Position numbers and translations under genes: made by a program. From contig JAJRSR010000182.1 in NCBI GenBank assembly GCA_024278695.1, forward strand, positions 1 through 40,961: DNA of 40,961 nucleotides, in the 5' to 3' direction. The DNA is from Planctomycetota bacterium (GTDB taxonomy: Bacteria; Planctomycetota; Phycisphaerae; UBA1845). Of this stretch, positions 1 through 8,286 are shown one piece after another. Below the pieces are notes generated by a model. It did no database searches, was not told the DNA's origin, and saw only the letters and a list, made by a program, of their open reading frames with translations. Numbering within the stretch: position 1 is the stretch's first letter; the number at the start of each line of letters is the position of its first letter.

Positions 1-1015
1 CCGTGCCTTTGATGATGGCCCGCCCAGCCGGAAACAAGGCCAGATCATACCCGTTCACAGGGGCGGTCAACATGAACTTGTTGTGACGCACGCCAGCCTC
101 CGAGGCCGCGTCGAGTTTCTTCGCGATTGCCGCAAAATCCACACGCACACCAGTCGGCGCGCTGACCTGCACCGCACCGCGGCCGCAGAGCGTGGTCGTG
201 GTGCTGGCCATGCGTCCGTCGAGGTACATGAAATCACGCCGCTTGCAGCATGGGCAGGCATTCTTCTTGAACGACGCCGCCACATTGAGATTCACCACGC
301 GCCCGGTCCACGCGTCGATATTCATCAGCCGCCGGTTGAGCTGCTCGCGCTGCCCGGTCAGTATCTTCATGGCCTCGATCGCCTGAAAACTGGCCACGAT
401 GTTGACAACCGAGGAAAGCACGCCGGCCGTGTCGCAGGTCGGGTTCATTTCCGGTGGCGGCGCTTCTTCAAAAACGCAACGAAGGCACGGCGTGTCATGC
501 GGCACGATCGGCATGCACAACCCCGTCGCACCGATCACCGCGCCATAAATCCACGGCGTTTCCGTCTTGACGGCCAGGTCGTTGATTAGAAACCGAGCCG
601 CAAAATTATCCGTCCCATCGAGAATGAGATCCACGCCCTCTGCCAGGCGCTCTACGTTTTCGTGATTGACATCGACCACGTGTGCATCAACCGTCACCAT
701 CGAGTTGATCCGCCGGAGTTTGCGGGCGGCCGCCTCCGCCTTGGGAAGCCCCTCAGCGATGTCCGACTCATCAAAGAGCACCTGCCGTTGTAGGTTGTTC
801 AGCTCAATGAAATCACGATCACACAAACGCACAAAGCCCACGCCGGCGCGCACCAGCGTGTTCGCAAGCACCGTGCCGAGCGCCCCGCACCCGATGATCA
901 CGACACGAGAAGCCTGCAAACGGCGCTGACCGGCCTCACCGATTTTGTCGAACAATACCTGACGCGAATACCGCGCGTGCGGGTCATCCGTCGGCGGCGT
1001 GTTGGCGTCTGACAT
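1..1015 (-). CDS. ThiF/MoeB/HesA-family E1-like adenylyltransferase, 3' end outside window
   Basis: Read on the minus strand from ATG at 1015, with an in-frame ATG at 1024 as an alternative. The frame stays open to base 1, so the C-terminus lies outside the window. The N-terminal part holds HARYSRQVLFDKIGEAGQ followed by the nucleotide-binding GCGALG motif near residue 40. Next come CDRDFIELNNLQRQ, the Asp of LDGTDNF, and a CLRC...CDTAGV segment typical of ThiF/MoeB proteins. A CPCCKRRDF segment supplies the second half of a likely structural zinc site. Family members adenylate the C-terminal glycine of ThiS-, MoaD- or ubiquitin-like sulfur carriers in thiamine or molybdopterin synthesis. No carrier gene is visible here, so the partner is unknown. 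The gene lies 62 bases downstream of the membrane protein gene at 1078-1719 on the same strand. Confidence 0.88.
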   Translation of the reverse strand, partial: MSDANTPPTDDPHARYSRQVLFDKIGEAGQRRLQASRVVIIGCGALGTVLANTLVRAGVGFVRLCDRDFIELNNLQRQVLFDESDIAEGLPKAEAAARKLRRINSMVTVDAHVVDVNHENVERLAEGVDLILDGTDNFAARFLINDLAVKTETPWIYGAVIGATGLCMPIVPHDTPCLRCVFEEAPPPEMNPTCDTAGVLSSVVNIVASFQAIEAMKILTGQREQLNRRLMNIDAWTGRVVNLNVAASFKKNACPCCKRRDFMYLDGRMASTTTTLCGRGAVQVSAPTGVRVDFAAIAKKLDAASEAGVRHNKFMLTAPVNGYDLALFPAGRAIIKGT

Positions 1016-1077
1016 GGAAGGCATGTCGGTGCTCCGGGTCTTACGAAGTTCTGGGGCTTACGAAGTCACGAAAACCA

Positions 1078-1719
1078 CTACTCGTTCGACGGCGGGGGTT
1101 GGTTCGCCAGGGATGCCAGAAAGCCGCCGGGCGGCGTTTCGGGTTCTGGAGCAGACTCGAGTTCGGGATCAGGCAACGGTTCTGGCGCGGGCCCAGCAAG
1201 AACCTCCGGCACTACAGCGGGTGGCTCGGTTGGTGGCGCAGGTTGCGACACGGACGGCGGCACCATGGTTTCTTCCATCGTGAATACTTCCGCCATAGAA
1301 ACACGACCACCGGCGGTAAGATGTCGGTAGGTCAGCCAGTTTCGACGACCCGTACCGAAAAACATCATCCCGAAGATGATAATGAGAATCGTGTTCATGC
1401 TAACGCCGCCACCGTCGATCAACATCCCCCCGCCCGACAGTGCGAAGAGCCCACCGATCAAGATCGAGACCACACCATCCACCGCGAGCGCCTGGACCAT
1501 GCCCGTCAGAGACCATGCCGCAAGCCCCCCCATCATCACCCCGCCGATACGTAGCGTGTGGTAGAACAGCCAGTTGCTTCGTGTAAACAGGTCCGTCACG
1601 ACCGGCTCGGAAAGACCGTAGTACCCGTAGTAACACAGCAACAACGCCGCAATCGCGGCGGCCATCGTGTTGCGCCGTACCACTTCCGCGATGTGGGCCT
1701 GGTCTCTTGTTTGTGCCAC
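1078..1719 (-). CDS. Small multi-pass membrane protein with Pro/Glu-rich tail, function unknown
   Basis: 213 residues from a GTG start at 1719. Residues about 18-36, 58-75, 80-100 and 105-120 are hydrophobic and look like three or four membrane segments. Residues about 148-213 are dominated by Pro, Glu and Ala (PAPEPLPDPELESAPEPE type sequence) and are probably a disordered, water-exposed tail. No enzymatic motif is visible and I do not recognise a family. The gene is on the same strand as its neighbours, 63 bases after the universal stress protein gene and just before the E1-like gene, so the three may be co-transcribed. Coding status is supported by the clean hydrophobic pattern and length, but no function should be assigned. 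Confidence 0.7.
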   Translation of the reverse strand: MAQTRDQAHIAEVVRRNTMAAAIAALLLCYYGYYGLSEPVVTDLFTRSNWLFYHTLRIGGVMMGGLAAWSLTGMVQALAVDGVVSILIGGLFALSGGGMLIDGGGVSMNTILIIIFGMMFFGTGRRNWLTYRHLTAGGRVSMAEVFTMEETMVPPSVSQPAPPTEPPAVVPEVLAGPAPEPLPDPELESAPEPETPPGGFLASLANQPPPSNE

Positions 1720-1782
1720 GCCGTGACGCTCCCAATATACTTAACAAAAACAAGCTCAACCGCCGCACAGGCGATCCCACAT

Positions 1783-2256
1783 CTAAGGCATCGTGAACTT
1801 CTGCTCGCTGCCGCGCACCGTCAACACGGCGCAGCAAGCCTTGCGAACCACCTTTTCCGTCGTACTACCAAGCAGCACATGAGCGATCGCACCGCGGCCG
1901 TGTGTGCCCATGATAATCAGATCAATATCTTGTGCCCGCGCGTGCGCGATGATCTCAGCAAAGGGGCGTCCCATGGTCACGGCCGTCACCGCCGGACGCG
2001 ACAGCCCGGAAAGATGCTCGTCCACGAACGCCTTCATCCGGGTACGCCCCAGCGCCATCAGATCCTCCGTCGGCGGACCCACGGGGACGCTTTCCGGACC
2101 CATCGCACTCCAATACTGATAGGCATCATCCACCACATGCAGGCAATGCAACTCGGCCCCATACTTCCCCACGATCTCCAGGGCGTAGCCCAGTGCCGTG
2201 TTTGCCAGATCGGAAAAATCGGTCGGAAAAAGGATTTTTTCAAATAGATCGGACAT
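1783..2256 (-). CDS. Universal stress protein, UspA family
   Basis: 157 residues with ATG at 2256. The start KILFPTDFSDLANTALGYAL matches the first strand and helix of the Usp fold. The C-terminal nucleotide loop GTHGRGAIAHVLLGST at residues 117-132 fits the G-2x-G-9x-G-(S/T) pattern of the ATP-binding class. It is followed by EKVVRKACCAVLTVR, the usual last helix and strand. These proteins are cytoplasmic, bind ATP and accumulate under stress or growth arrest; the exact role here is unknown. Length is normal for a single-domain member. It is the first gene of the leftmost minus-strand group and diverges from lipA. No strong Shine-Dalgarno sequence is visible upstream of the ATG. Confidence 0.92.
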   Translation of the reverse strand: MSDLFEKILFPTDFSDLANTALGYALEIVGKYGAELHCLHVVDDAYQYWSAMGPESVPVGPPTEDLMALGRTRMKAFVDEHLSGLSRPAVTAVTMGRPFAEIIAHARAQDIDLIIMGTHGRGAIAHVLLGSTTEKVVRKACCAVLTVRGSEQKFTMP

Positions 2257-2440
2257 GGGCAGATCATCCCAAGATAGTGCCGAGCCGCAGCCTCGCCACC
2301 GCTGACGAACCTCACTCGCTCGGGCGACTGGGATGGATCGTAAAACGCCGCTTCACTGACGTCAATCGACACCGAGCGAGGGTCGTCGGACAGGGCGTTT
2401 TCCTGTACCATGGGGGCTTGGGTTGGTCCGATGGACCGAT

Positions 2441-3409
2441 ATGACACAAGAGGCTCGATCACCGGGTTTTCGCATGACCGTAGCGTTAAACGTACTGCCG
2501 CAGTTTTCACCGTCGCCACGCCGGCGTTTGCCGCCATGGTTGAGGCGACCATTGCCCTCGGGTGATTTCAGCCGCACCAGCCAAATCGTGGATGACAGCG
2601 GCGTGGCCACCGTCTGCCAGGAGGCGCGTTGTCCGAATCTTTCGGAGTGTTGGTCCAAGCGCCACGCGACTTTCATGATTCTGGGTGACAAGTGTACGCG
2701 GCGCTGCCACTACTGCGCGGTCGATACGGCCAAGCCCGATCCGCCGTCGGTCGATGAACCGGACCGGTTGGCCGGTGCCGTGGCGAAACTCAACCTGCGC
2801 CACGTCGTGCTCACGGCCGTGGCTCGGGATGATCTCAAGGATGAGGGCGCGGGGCATTTTGCGCAGTGCGTCACGGCTATCCATGATCGCTGCGAACACA
2901 CTACGGTGGAAGTCCTGCCGGCCGACTTTCACGCACGGGAGGATTGCATCGCCGCGCTGTGTGACGCCGCTCCTGAGCTATACAACCACAACTTGGAGAT
3001 GGTCGAACGGCTCACACCCAAACTAAGACCGCAAGGCAAGTACGCCCGCTCACTTGAGGTGCTGCGCGTCGTCAAGGCGTTCGCACCGAAGCTGATTACG
3101 AAATCCGGACTCATGGTAGGGTTGGGTGAGACGACAGAAGAGCTACACCAAGCGTTTAGTGATCTGCGCGGGGTCGGGTGTGACGTGCTCACAATCGGGC
3201 AATACCTTCAGCCGACGCGCGACGCGCACGCCCCGGTCGAGAAGTATTATCCGCCGGAAGAATTCAACGAGTTGGGTACGTTCGCGGAGTCGCTCGGTTT
3301 CTTAAGTGTGGCCAGCGGGCCTTTCGTGCGGTCGAGCTACAACGCAGCCGATGTGTTCGAGGAAAGCCAACGCCGCCAGAACGAACGGAATACGCTCGAC
3401 GGATCGTAA
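2441..3409 (+). CDS. lipA: Lipoyl synthase
   Basis: Radical-SAM enzyme that inserts two sulfur atoms into octanoyl chains bound to lipoyl-dependent proteins such as pyruvate dehydrogenase E2. From ATG at 2441 the protein has 322 residues. CQEARCPNLSEC (C59, C64, C70) gives the auxiliary Fe-S cluster CX4CX5C, and CTRRCHYC (C85, C89, C92) gives the radical-SAM cluster CX3CX2C. The C-terminal RSSYNAADVF carries the conserved RSSY that supplies the serine ligand of the auxiliary cluster. Conserved strands such as HVVLTAVARDDL and GLMVGLGET are present. The start is uncertain: TTG 2423, ATG 2441 and ATG 2474 are all in frame and none has a strong Shine-Dalgarno sequence. No lipB is visible nearby. 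Confidence 0.95.
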   Translation: MTQEARSPGFRMTVALNVLPQFSPSPRRRLPPWLRRPLPSGDFSRTSQIVDDSGVATVCQEARCPNLSECWSKRHATFMILGDKCTRRCHYCAVDTAKPDPPSVDEPDRLAGAVAKLNLRHVVLTAVARDDLKDEGAGHFAQCVTAIHDRCEHTTVEVLPADFHAREDCIAALCDAAPELYNHNLEMVERLTPKLRPQGKYARSLEVLRVVKAFAPKLITKSGLMVGLGETTEELHQAFSDLRGVGCDVLTIGQYLQPTRDAHAPVEKYYPPEEFNELGTFAESLGFLSVASGPFVRSSYNAADVFEESQRRQNERNTLDGS

Positions 3410-3443
3410 GTCGGATTTGAATCATACGAGCGCTGGCATGTAT

Positions 3444-3567
3444 GGGACGCCCCATTCTCCCTTCCCGCCGGTAATAGGTGCGAAACGTTGAGCAATCATC
3501 GAAGCATAAACGCGAGACCGAACGCCCCTTCCCCCACCCTTCGCCAGGAGCGAAGAATGGGGCACCC
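3444..3567. repeat. Composite inverted hairpin repeat (REPIN-like), copy A
   Basis: A 10-base perfect inverted pair, GCCCCATTCT at 3449-3458 and AGAATGGGGC at 3554-3563, bounds about 95 bases of non-coding DNA between lipA and tmk. The right half read on the minus strand (3567 down to 3524) is GGGTG followed by a 13-base-pair stem with two G-T pairs. Its apical part is TTCGC, loop, GCGAA, and it ends in GGGTGGGGGAAG. The left half (3444-3461) keeps only the head of the unit. The same layout with different stem bases occurs at 5504-5608, 8219-8258 and 21463-21502. Confidence 0.6.
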
Positions 3568-3636
3568 GACTTGGAGATGTCAACGACAGCGGCATGGTTT
3601 TCGGCATAGTAGCCCAGCACCAAAGGAATTTCCTTC

Positions 3637-4296
3637 TTGAACGTAACCGACGTTGCTACGATCGCCGAAACGCTTCGCGGAAAGTTCATCGTGCTCGATG
3701 GGCCTGACGGCGCAGGGAAAACCACGCAGTTGCAGCGTCTCGGCGCGGCGCTTGGTGGTGCCGGTGTGGATGTTGTCTCTTGCCGAGATCCGGGCGGCAC
3801 CGTCATCGGTGATCGCGTCCGATCGGTGCTTCTCGATCATGATCTCGGCGGCATGGACCCAACATGCGAGACGTTGTTGTTCATGGCCTCCCGCGTGCAG
3901 CTTCTTGCCGAGATCATTCGACCGGCCCTCCAAGCCGGCAAGACGGTCCTTTGCGACCGGTTCGTCAGTGCGACGTGTGCTTACCAAGGTGCCACCGGCT
4001 TCAAACCGAAGCGCATCATCGAAATCGCGCAGCTCGCCGTGGAAGGCACGTGGCCCGCACAGACCATCATCCTTGACGTGGGCGTGGATGACGGCTTCTC
4101 GAGGATCACCCAGCGCGGTACCGGGCAGGTCGACGCGATGGAGCGCCGCCCAACAGACTTTCACCAACGCGTCCGCGAGCTTTTTCTGGAGCTACCCTCG
4201 TATTACCCTGCGCCGGCGGCGATCGTAAGCGGCACTGGCGATGTCGATACCGTCCACCAACGAATTTTGGAGTGCCTAAGCCGTGTCACTCTTTGA
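3637..4296 (+). CDS. tmk: Thymidylate kinase (dTMP kinase)
   Basis: 219 residues. It phosphorylates dTMP to dTDP in the cytoplasm for DNA synthesis. FIVLDGPDGAGKTTQ at residues 17-31 contains the P-loop. CDRFVSATCAYQG (D107-R108) is the conserved DR(Y/F) motif that positions dTMP, and SRITQRGTGQVDAMERR forms the LID region. The start is TTG at 3637: it is preceded by AAGGAA about 9 bases upstream, and no ATG lies between it and the P-loop. The 3' end overlaps holB by 14 bases, so the two are probably translationally coupled. tmk-holB pairs are common in bacteria, since both products serve replication. Confidence 0.95.
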   Translation: MNVTDVATIAETLRGKFIVLDGPDGAGKTTQLQRLGAALGGAGVDVVSCRDPGGTVIGDRVRSVLLDHDLGGMDPTCETLLFMASRVQLLAEIIRPALQAGKTVLCDRFVSATCAYQGATGFKPKRIIEIAQLAVEGTWPAQTIILDVGVDDGFSRITQRGTGQVDAMERRPTDFHQRVRELFLELPSYYPAPAAIVSGTGDVDTVHQRILECLSRVTL

Positions 4297-5446
4297 CATC
4301 AAACATCAGATGCCGGGTCAACGCACTCTCCAACGTGCGATGGCACGCAATCGCATACCACACGCCTACATCTTCCACGGCCCGGAGGGTGTGGGAAAGG
4401 AGATGCTCGCAGCAGGCTTGGCACAACTGCTACTGTGCGAAAGCCCCATCACGCAAACGCTTGACGCAGCGCGCAAGACCGACGAACCCGTGCTGGACGC
4501 CGAGCAGCTCCGCATGGGGTGCGGCACGTGTCATGATTGCCGGCTTGTCGCGGCAGGCACCCACCCAGACCTCCACTTGGTTTATCGACAACTACATCGC
4601 GAGCACCCGGAGCCGGACGTGCGAAAACGCAAGGGGCTCACCGTCGGCATCGATGTGATTCGCCATTTTCTGATCGCTCCCGCCGGGCTGATGTCGGCGC
4701 AAGGCCGGGCAAAGGTGTTCATCCTCCGCGAGGCCGACCTGCTCGAAGGCCCAGCCCAAAACGCGTTGCTCAAGACGCTCGAAGAACCGCCGCCGAACAC
4801 GTTCATCATACTCTTGGTAAGCGTGCTGGATCAGATGCTTCCGACGACCCTCTCGCGGTGCCAGTCCGTACCGCTGGGTCCACTTCCGACTTCGTTTGTC
4901 GAAGCGCGCCTAGCCACCCTTCGGCCTGACTGCCCGGAGGACCACCGAACGTGGTACGCACGCGCCTGCGACGGCAGCCTCGGACGAGCGGTTCGATGGG
5001 CCGATGACAACGTGTATGATGTGAACGAGCAAATTGTCCACAGCCTGATCCAATCCAGGCCAGATCAACTCCCGATGACGGTCAAGTCATGGACCGAGGC
5101 ATCGAAATCTCTGGGCAAAGATTTTCGCAAACGCGACCCGGAAATGACAGAGGCCGAGGCAACGCGAAGGGGATTTCGTACGCTGTTTCAGCTCGCGGCG
5201 ATCTGGTTCGCTGATGTGTTGAAGGTGTCGGTGGGTAGTTCTGCGGAGCCTGCCAATACGGCGTTCGCCCAGGCCCTTTCCAAGTGCGCCGAGGAGATCG
5301 ACCCTGCACAAGCGGCGGCCGCGATCCGGCGCATCGCCGAGGCGGAGTACCACCTGCGGCGGTACCTCAACACGCAAGTCGCCGTCGAGTCGCTCGTCGG
5401 TGAGCTATCGCATGTGCTTCGCGGTGATCCGATCGACGTGCTTTAG
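4283..5446 (+). CDS. holB: DNA polymerase III subunit delta' (clamp loader)
   Basis: 387 residues from GTG at 4283, inside the end of tmk. The AAA+ core shows Walker A HGPEGVGKE at about residues 32-40. A CGTCHDC segment (C80, C83, C86) provides three ligands of the zinc module typical of clamp-loader subunits, and C52 may be the fourth. EADLLEGPAQNALLKTLEEPP is the Walker B/sensor region, and TLSRCQSVPL carries the SRC arginine-finger motif. The C-terminal part (about 240-387) is the helical collar domain and is poorly conserved, as expected. In the clamp loader delta' acts with gamma/tau and delta to open the beta clamp. It ends 197 bases before the convergent ilvC. Confidence 0.93.
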   Translation: MSLFDIKHQMPGQRTLQRAMARNRIPHAYIFHGPEGVGKEMLAAGLAQLLLCESPITQTLDAARKTDEPVLDAEQLRMGCGTCHDCRLVAAGTHPDLHLVYRQLHREHPEPDVRKRKGLTVGIDVIRHFLIAPAGLMSAQGRAKVFILREADLLEGPAQNALLKTLEEPPPNTFIILLVSVLDQMLPTTLSRCQSVPLGPLPTSFVEARLATLRPDCPEDHRTWYARACDGSLGRAVRWADDNVYDVNEQIVHSLIQSRPDQLPMTVKSWTEASKSLGKDFRKRDPEMTEAEATRRGFRTLFQLAAIWFADVLKVSVGSSAEPANTAFAQALSKCAEEIDPAQAAAAIRRIAEAEYHLRRYLNTQVAVESLVGELSHVLRGDPIDVL

Positions 5447-5503
5447 CGCAGTGCCGCCAATACGCCGCCCCAACACACCACCGATGTGTGTACGCGCCTC
5501 TGG

Positions 5504-5608
5504 GGGTGGCCCATCTCTTTAGAGATGGGATACTCGAATCGCCGGACGCGGAAAAGCCGAGGCAGTCTAAGATTCGCGTCCCCCACGGCTAACGCCGCGG
5601 GCCACCCA
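5504..5608. repeat. Composite inverted hairpin repeat (REPIN-like), copy C
   Basis: Lies between the convergent ends of holB and ilvC. The outer arms GGGTGGCCC (5504-5512) and GGGCCACCC (5599-5607) are a perfect 9-base inverted pair. The left unit holds CCCATCTCT (5510-5518) and AGAGATGGG (5521-5529), a perfect 9-base stem around TT. The right unit, read on the minus strand from 5608 to 5579, holds CCCGCGGC, loop GTTA, GCCGTGGG and then GGAC. Both units share the GGGTGGCCC head, but their stem sequences differ while pairing is kept. It may also act as a transcription barrier between the two genes, though there is no T-tract. Confidence 0.6.
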
Positions 5609-5642
5609 TTCTAAGAAACTAACGCCGACGGACATACGCGGT

Positions 5643-6641
5643 TCATTTCCCGTCCGACGCGAGCCAAGGCATCAAAGCCCGCACCGACGCGCCGGCCTTT
5701 TCATACGGTGTGTCCTTGTCCGCATCGTGAAGCGATCGAAACCGCTTCCCGCCGGTGCGGTATTCTTCGATCCACTCCCGTGCAAATCGCCCGTCCTGAA
5801 TCTCCGACAGAATGCGTTTCATTTCTTCTTGAACGGCACCGGTCACAATACGCGGTCCGCGCGACAGATCACCGTACTCGGCCGTGTTGGAGATGGCGTC
5901 GCGCATGCCGCTTAGCCCACGCGCATACAACAAATCCACGACCTGTTTGAGCTCGTGAACGCATTCCAGATAGGCAAACTCCGGCCCATACCCCGCGTCC
6001 ACCAGCGTTTGAAATGCAGCCTTGGTCAGTGCAGAAACGCCGCCGCAAAGCACAACCTGTTCACCAAAAAGGTCCGTCTCCGTTTCGCAGGCGAAGGTCG
6101 TTTCAATCACACCGGCCCGCGTGCAGCCAATCCCCACCGCCCACGCCAACGCCACGGCCAAGGCATTGCCACTCGCGTCCTGATGAATCGCGACAAGCGC
6201 CGGGATCCCCTTGCCCGCCTCATAGACGGATCGCAGCAACGTACCCGGTCCCTTCGGGGCGATCATCAACACATCGACGTCGGTCGGCGGCTTGATGAAG
6301 TCGTACCGAATGTTGAAGCCGTGAACAAACCCGATGACCACACCCGCGCGCAACGACGGTGCGATTTCCGCATCGTAGACATCAGCGGCAGATTCATCGG
6401 GCAGGGTGATGATGAGCAGATCAGCCGTCGCGGTCTGTGCCACCGGCATTGGATCAAACCCATCCGCACGAGCCCGGTCCGCGCTGCTCCCTTCGCGCTG
6501 ACCGATGACAATATCAACACCGGAATCTCTCAGGTTCAGCGCGTGCGCCCGCCCCTGATTGCCATACCCGATCACGGCAACCCGCTTCCCGGAAAGCACA
6601 CCAAGATCACCGTCGCCCTCGTGGTAGATCGTAAGAGCCAT
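5643..6641 (-). CDS. ilvC: Ketol-acid reductoisomerase (class I)
   Basis: 332 residues from ATG at 6641; GGAG lies 10 bases upstream, which favours this start over longer in-frame options. The enzyme converts acetolactate or acetohydroxybutyrate to the dihydroxy acids of valine, leucine and isoleucine synthesis, using NADPH and Mg2+. VAVIGYGNQGRAHALNLRDS at residues 21-40 is the Rossmann dinucleotide site. MIAPKGPGTLLR, then ETETDLFGEQVVLCGG and YLECVHELK, supply the Mg-binding Asp and Glu residues of the knotted C-terminal domain. Length fits the short class I form. No ilvB, ilvH or ilvD is adjacent. It diverges from mgtE. Confidence 0.96.
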   Translation of the reverse strand: MALTIYHEGDGDLGVLSGKRVAVIGYGNQGRAHALNLRDSGVDIVIGQREGSSADRARADGFDPMPVAQTATADLLIITLPDESAADVYDAEIAPSLRAGVVIGFVHGFNIRYDFIKPPTDVDVLMIAPKGPGTLLRSVYEAGKGIPALVAIHQDASGNALAVALAWAVGIGCTRAGVIETTFACETETDLFGEQVVLCGGVSALTKAAFQTLVDAGYGPEFAYLECVHELKQVVDLLYARGLSGMRDAISNTAEYGDLSRGPRIVTGAVQEEMKRILSEIQDGRFAREWIEEYRTGGKRFRSLHDADKDTPYEKAGASVRALMPWLASDGK

Positions 6642-6720
6642 AGAATCAATGCTCCGTGCTAACGCCGTGCGGCGTCGCTTGCTGATCGTTGAAGTTCCGT
6701 GGTGCCATCTTGTGCCCACG

Positions 6721-6748
6721 TTGCGTTTCGTGCGAGTCCCATCATAAT
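6721..6748 (+). promoter_or_regulatory. Candidate sigma-70-type promoter for mgtE
   Basis: TTGCGT at 6721-6726 and CATAAT at 6743-6748 are separated by 16 bases, 46 bases before the mgtE ATG at 6795. It lies in the short divergent region between ilvC and mgtE. This is a by-eye consensus match only; no Mg2+ leader structure could be recognised. Confidence 0.3.
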
Positions 6749-6794
6749 GCCCACAGGTGGCGTCGGCCACTTCGTCGAGCGGCGTGGACAGACC

Positions 6795-8183
6795 ATGAAA
6801 TCAGAGCGAGAAACGTTTCACAGCCAACTCGTCGAGACCCTTGAGGATCAGGGCGATGCCGACCTTACGCACCTGCTCGAAGCTGCCCAGGCGGCCGATA
6901 TTGCGGAATCGTTCGAGCTACTCGACGACGAGGATCGCTCCAAAATCCTCTTCGCCCTACCACCCCACACCGCCGCCGAAGTCGTCGTCATGCTCGATGA
7001 GGCTGTCCGCAGCGATGTCGTGGATGATCTTGATACCGAGTCACTAACGGAAATCGTCTCCGAGCTGCAACCGGACGACGCGGCCGACGTGCTCGGCGAG
7101 CTGGACGAAAAAGAAGCCGGGGAGATCCTCGGGCACCTGGAGGCTGAGCAGTCGGAGAAGGTCGGCGGGCTTTTAGAGTATGAAGAATCCACGGCCGGCG
7201 GGATCATGACGCCCGACGTCGTGGCGCTGGAAGCGAACGCGACGGTAGCAGACGCCGTCGAGCAGGTTCGGCAGGCCAACCCCGAAGAAGACCTCCACGA
7301 AGTGTACATCGTCGATGCCGGACGTAAGCTCGTGGGGCTTGTTCCGCTGCGGCGAATGGTCACGGCCATGCCGACCACCAAGCTGATCGACATTAGCGAC
7401 GGCGACCCCATTTCCGTTTACGCGGATGAAGACCAAGAGGCCGTGGTTCAGATCATTCGAAAGTATGACGTGACCGAGGCGGCCGTCGTGGACCGCGACG
7501 ACCGGCTCATCGGACGCATCACGCACGACGACTTGCTCGATGTCGCCGAGGAAGAGGCAGCCGAGGACTTGTACCGCATGGCGGGTACGGACGCGGCCGA
7601 ATTGGAAACCAGCTCCATTCTTAACGCCGCGCGCATCCGCCTGATGTGGTTGCTCCCGTGCATGATCGGGATGCTGGGTACGGCCTGCATCTTGCGAATG
7701 GCCGAGCCGAGGTTTGACCTGCCGTTGTTCGCGGCGCTGATTTTGTTTGTGCCGATGATCGGCGCGATGGGCGGCAACAGTGGCATCCAGATTTCAACGA
7801 TCATCGTTCGCGGTTTTGCTACGGGAGATATCGGCTCGACGCGTCTCGGTCGCGCCGTGGCGCGCGAAGGTCGCATCGCGATCCTCATGGCACCGGCGCT
7901 CGGCATCGCAGCGTGGCTGCTCGTCTCGCTTTTCTTCCCGGTGTTTCAGAGTTTCTTCAGTACCAGCGGCGGCGTGACCGACCACCATCGAGTCGCGATT
8001 GCCGTGGGGACCGCGATGATGGCGGCCATCTTGAGTGCGGCCGTGTTGGGGATCGGTCTGCCGTTCAGCTTTCGAAAGCTCGGCTTCGACCCGGCCATCG
8101 CCTCCGGGCCGCTGGTCACCACGCTCAACGACGTCATCTCAGTATTCGTTTATATGATGCTGGCATACGCCATCGCGACGTAG
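6795..8183 (+). CDS. mgtE: Magnesium transporter, MgtE family
   Basis: 463 residues from ATG at 6795. The N-terminal acidic superhelical domain contains repeated ELLDDEDRSKIL and LQPDDAADVLGELDEKEA segments. Two CBS domains follow (about residues 130-250), beginning with the typical ESTAGGIMTPD linker motif. Five membrane segments fill the C-terminal 180 residues. FVPMIGAMGGNSGIQ is the conserved pore-lining stretch, and the final TTLNDVISVFVYMMLAYAIA is the last helix. The protein is an inner-membrane Mg2+ channel gated by Mg2+ bound between the cytosolic domains. Upstream in-frame starts exist (6699, ATG 6747), but 6795 places the protein in register with the family. It diverges from ilvC and converges on the amidohydrolase array. 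Confidence 0.95.
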   Translation: MKSERETFHSQLVETLEDQGDADLTHLLEAAQAADIAESFELLDDEDRSKILFALPPHTAAEVVVMLDEAVRSDVVDDLDTESLTEIVSELQPDDAADVLGELDEKEAGEILGHLEAEQSEKVGGLLEYEESTAGGIMTPDVVALEANATVADAVEQVRQANPEEDLHEVYIVDAGRKLVGLVPLRRMVTAMPTTKLIDISDGDPISVYADEDQEAVVQIIRKYDVTEAAVVDRDDRLIGRITHDDLLDVAEEEAAEDLYRMAGTDAAELETSSILNAARIRLMWLLPCMIGMLGTACILRMAEPRFDLPLFAALILFVPMIGAMGGNSGIQISTIIVRGFATGDIGSTRLGRAVAREGRIAILMAPALGIAAWLLVSLFFPVFQSFFSTSGGVTDHHRVAIAVGTAMMAAILSAAVLGIGLPFSFRKLGFDPAIASGPLVTTLNDVISVFVYMMLAYAIAT

Positions 8184-8218
8184 TCTCCCGCACCTGAAAA
8201 CACCACAGCCTCATCGCC

Positions 8219-8258
8219 GGGTGCCCCATCGTTTGCCATAGGCAATGGGCGGGGGAAA
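8219..8258 (+). repeat. Hairpin repeat unit, copy B
   Basis: A single unit between the convergent ends of mgtE and the amidohydrolase array. It reads GGGTGCCCCAT, then TTGCC (8232-8236), loop ATA, GGCAA (8240-8244), and then GGGCGGGGGAAA. Head and tail match copy A almost exactly while the inner stem bases differ but still pair. No inverted partner was seen nearby. Confidence 0.5.
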
Positions 8259-8286
8259 GTTCCCAAACATCGGGTTCTTCGACGGG

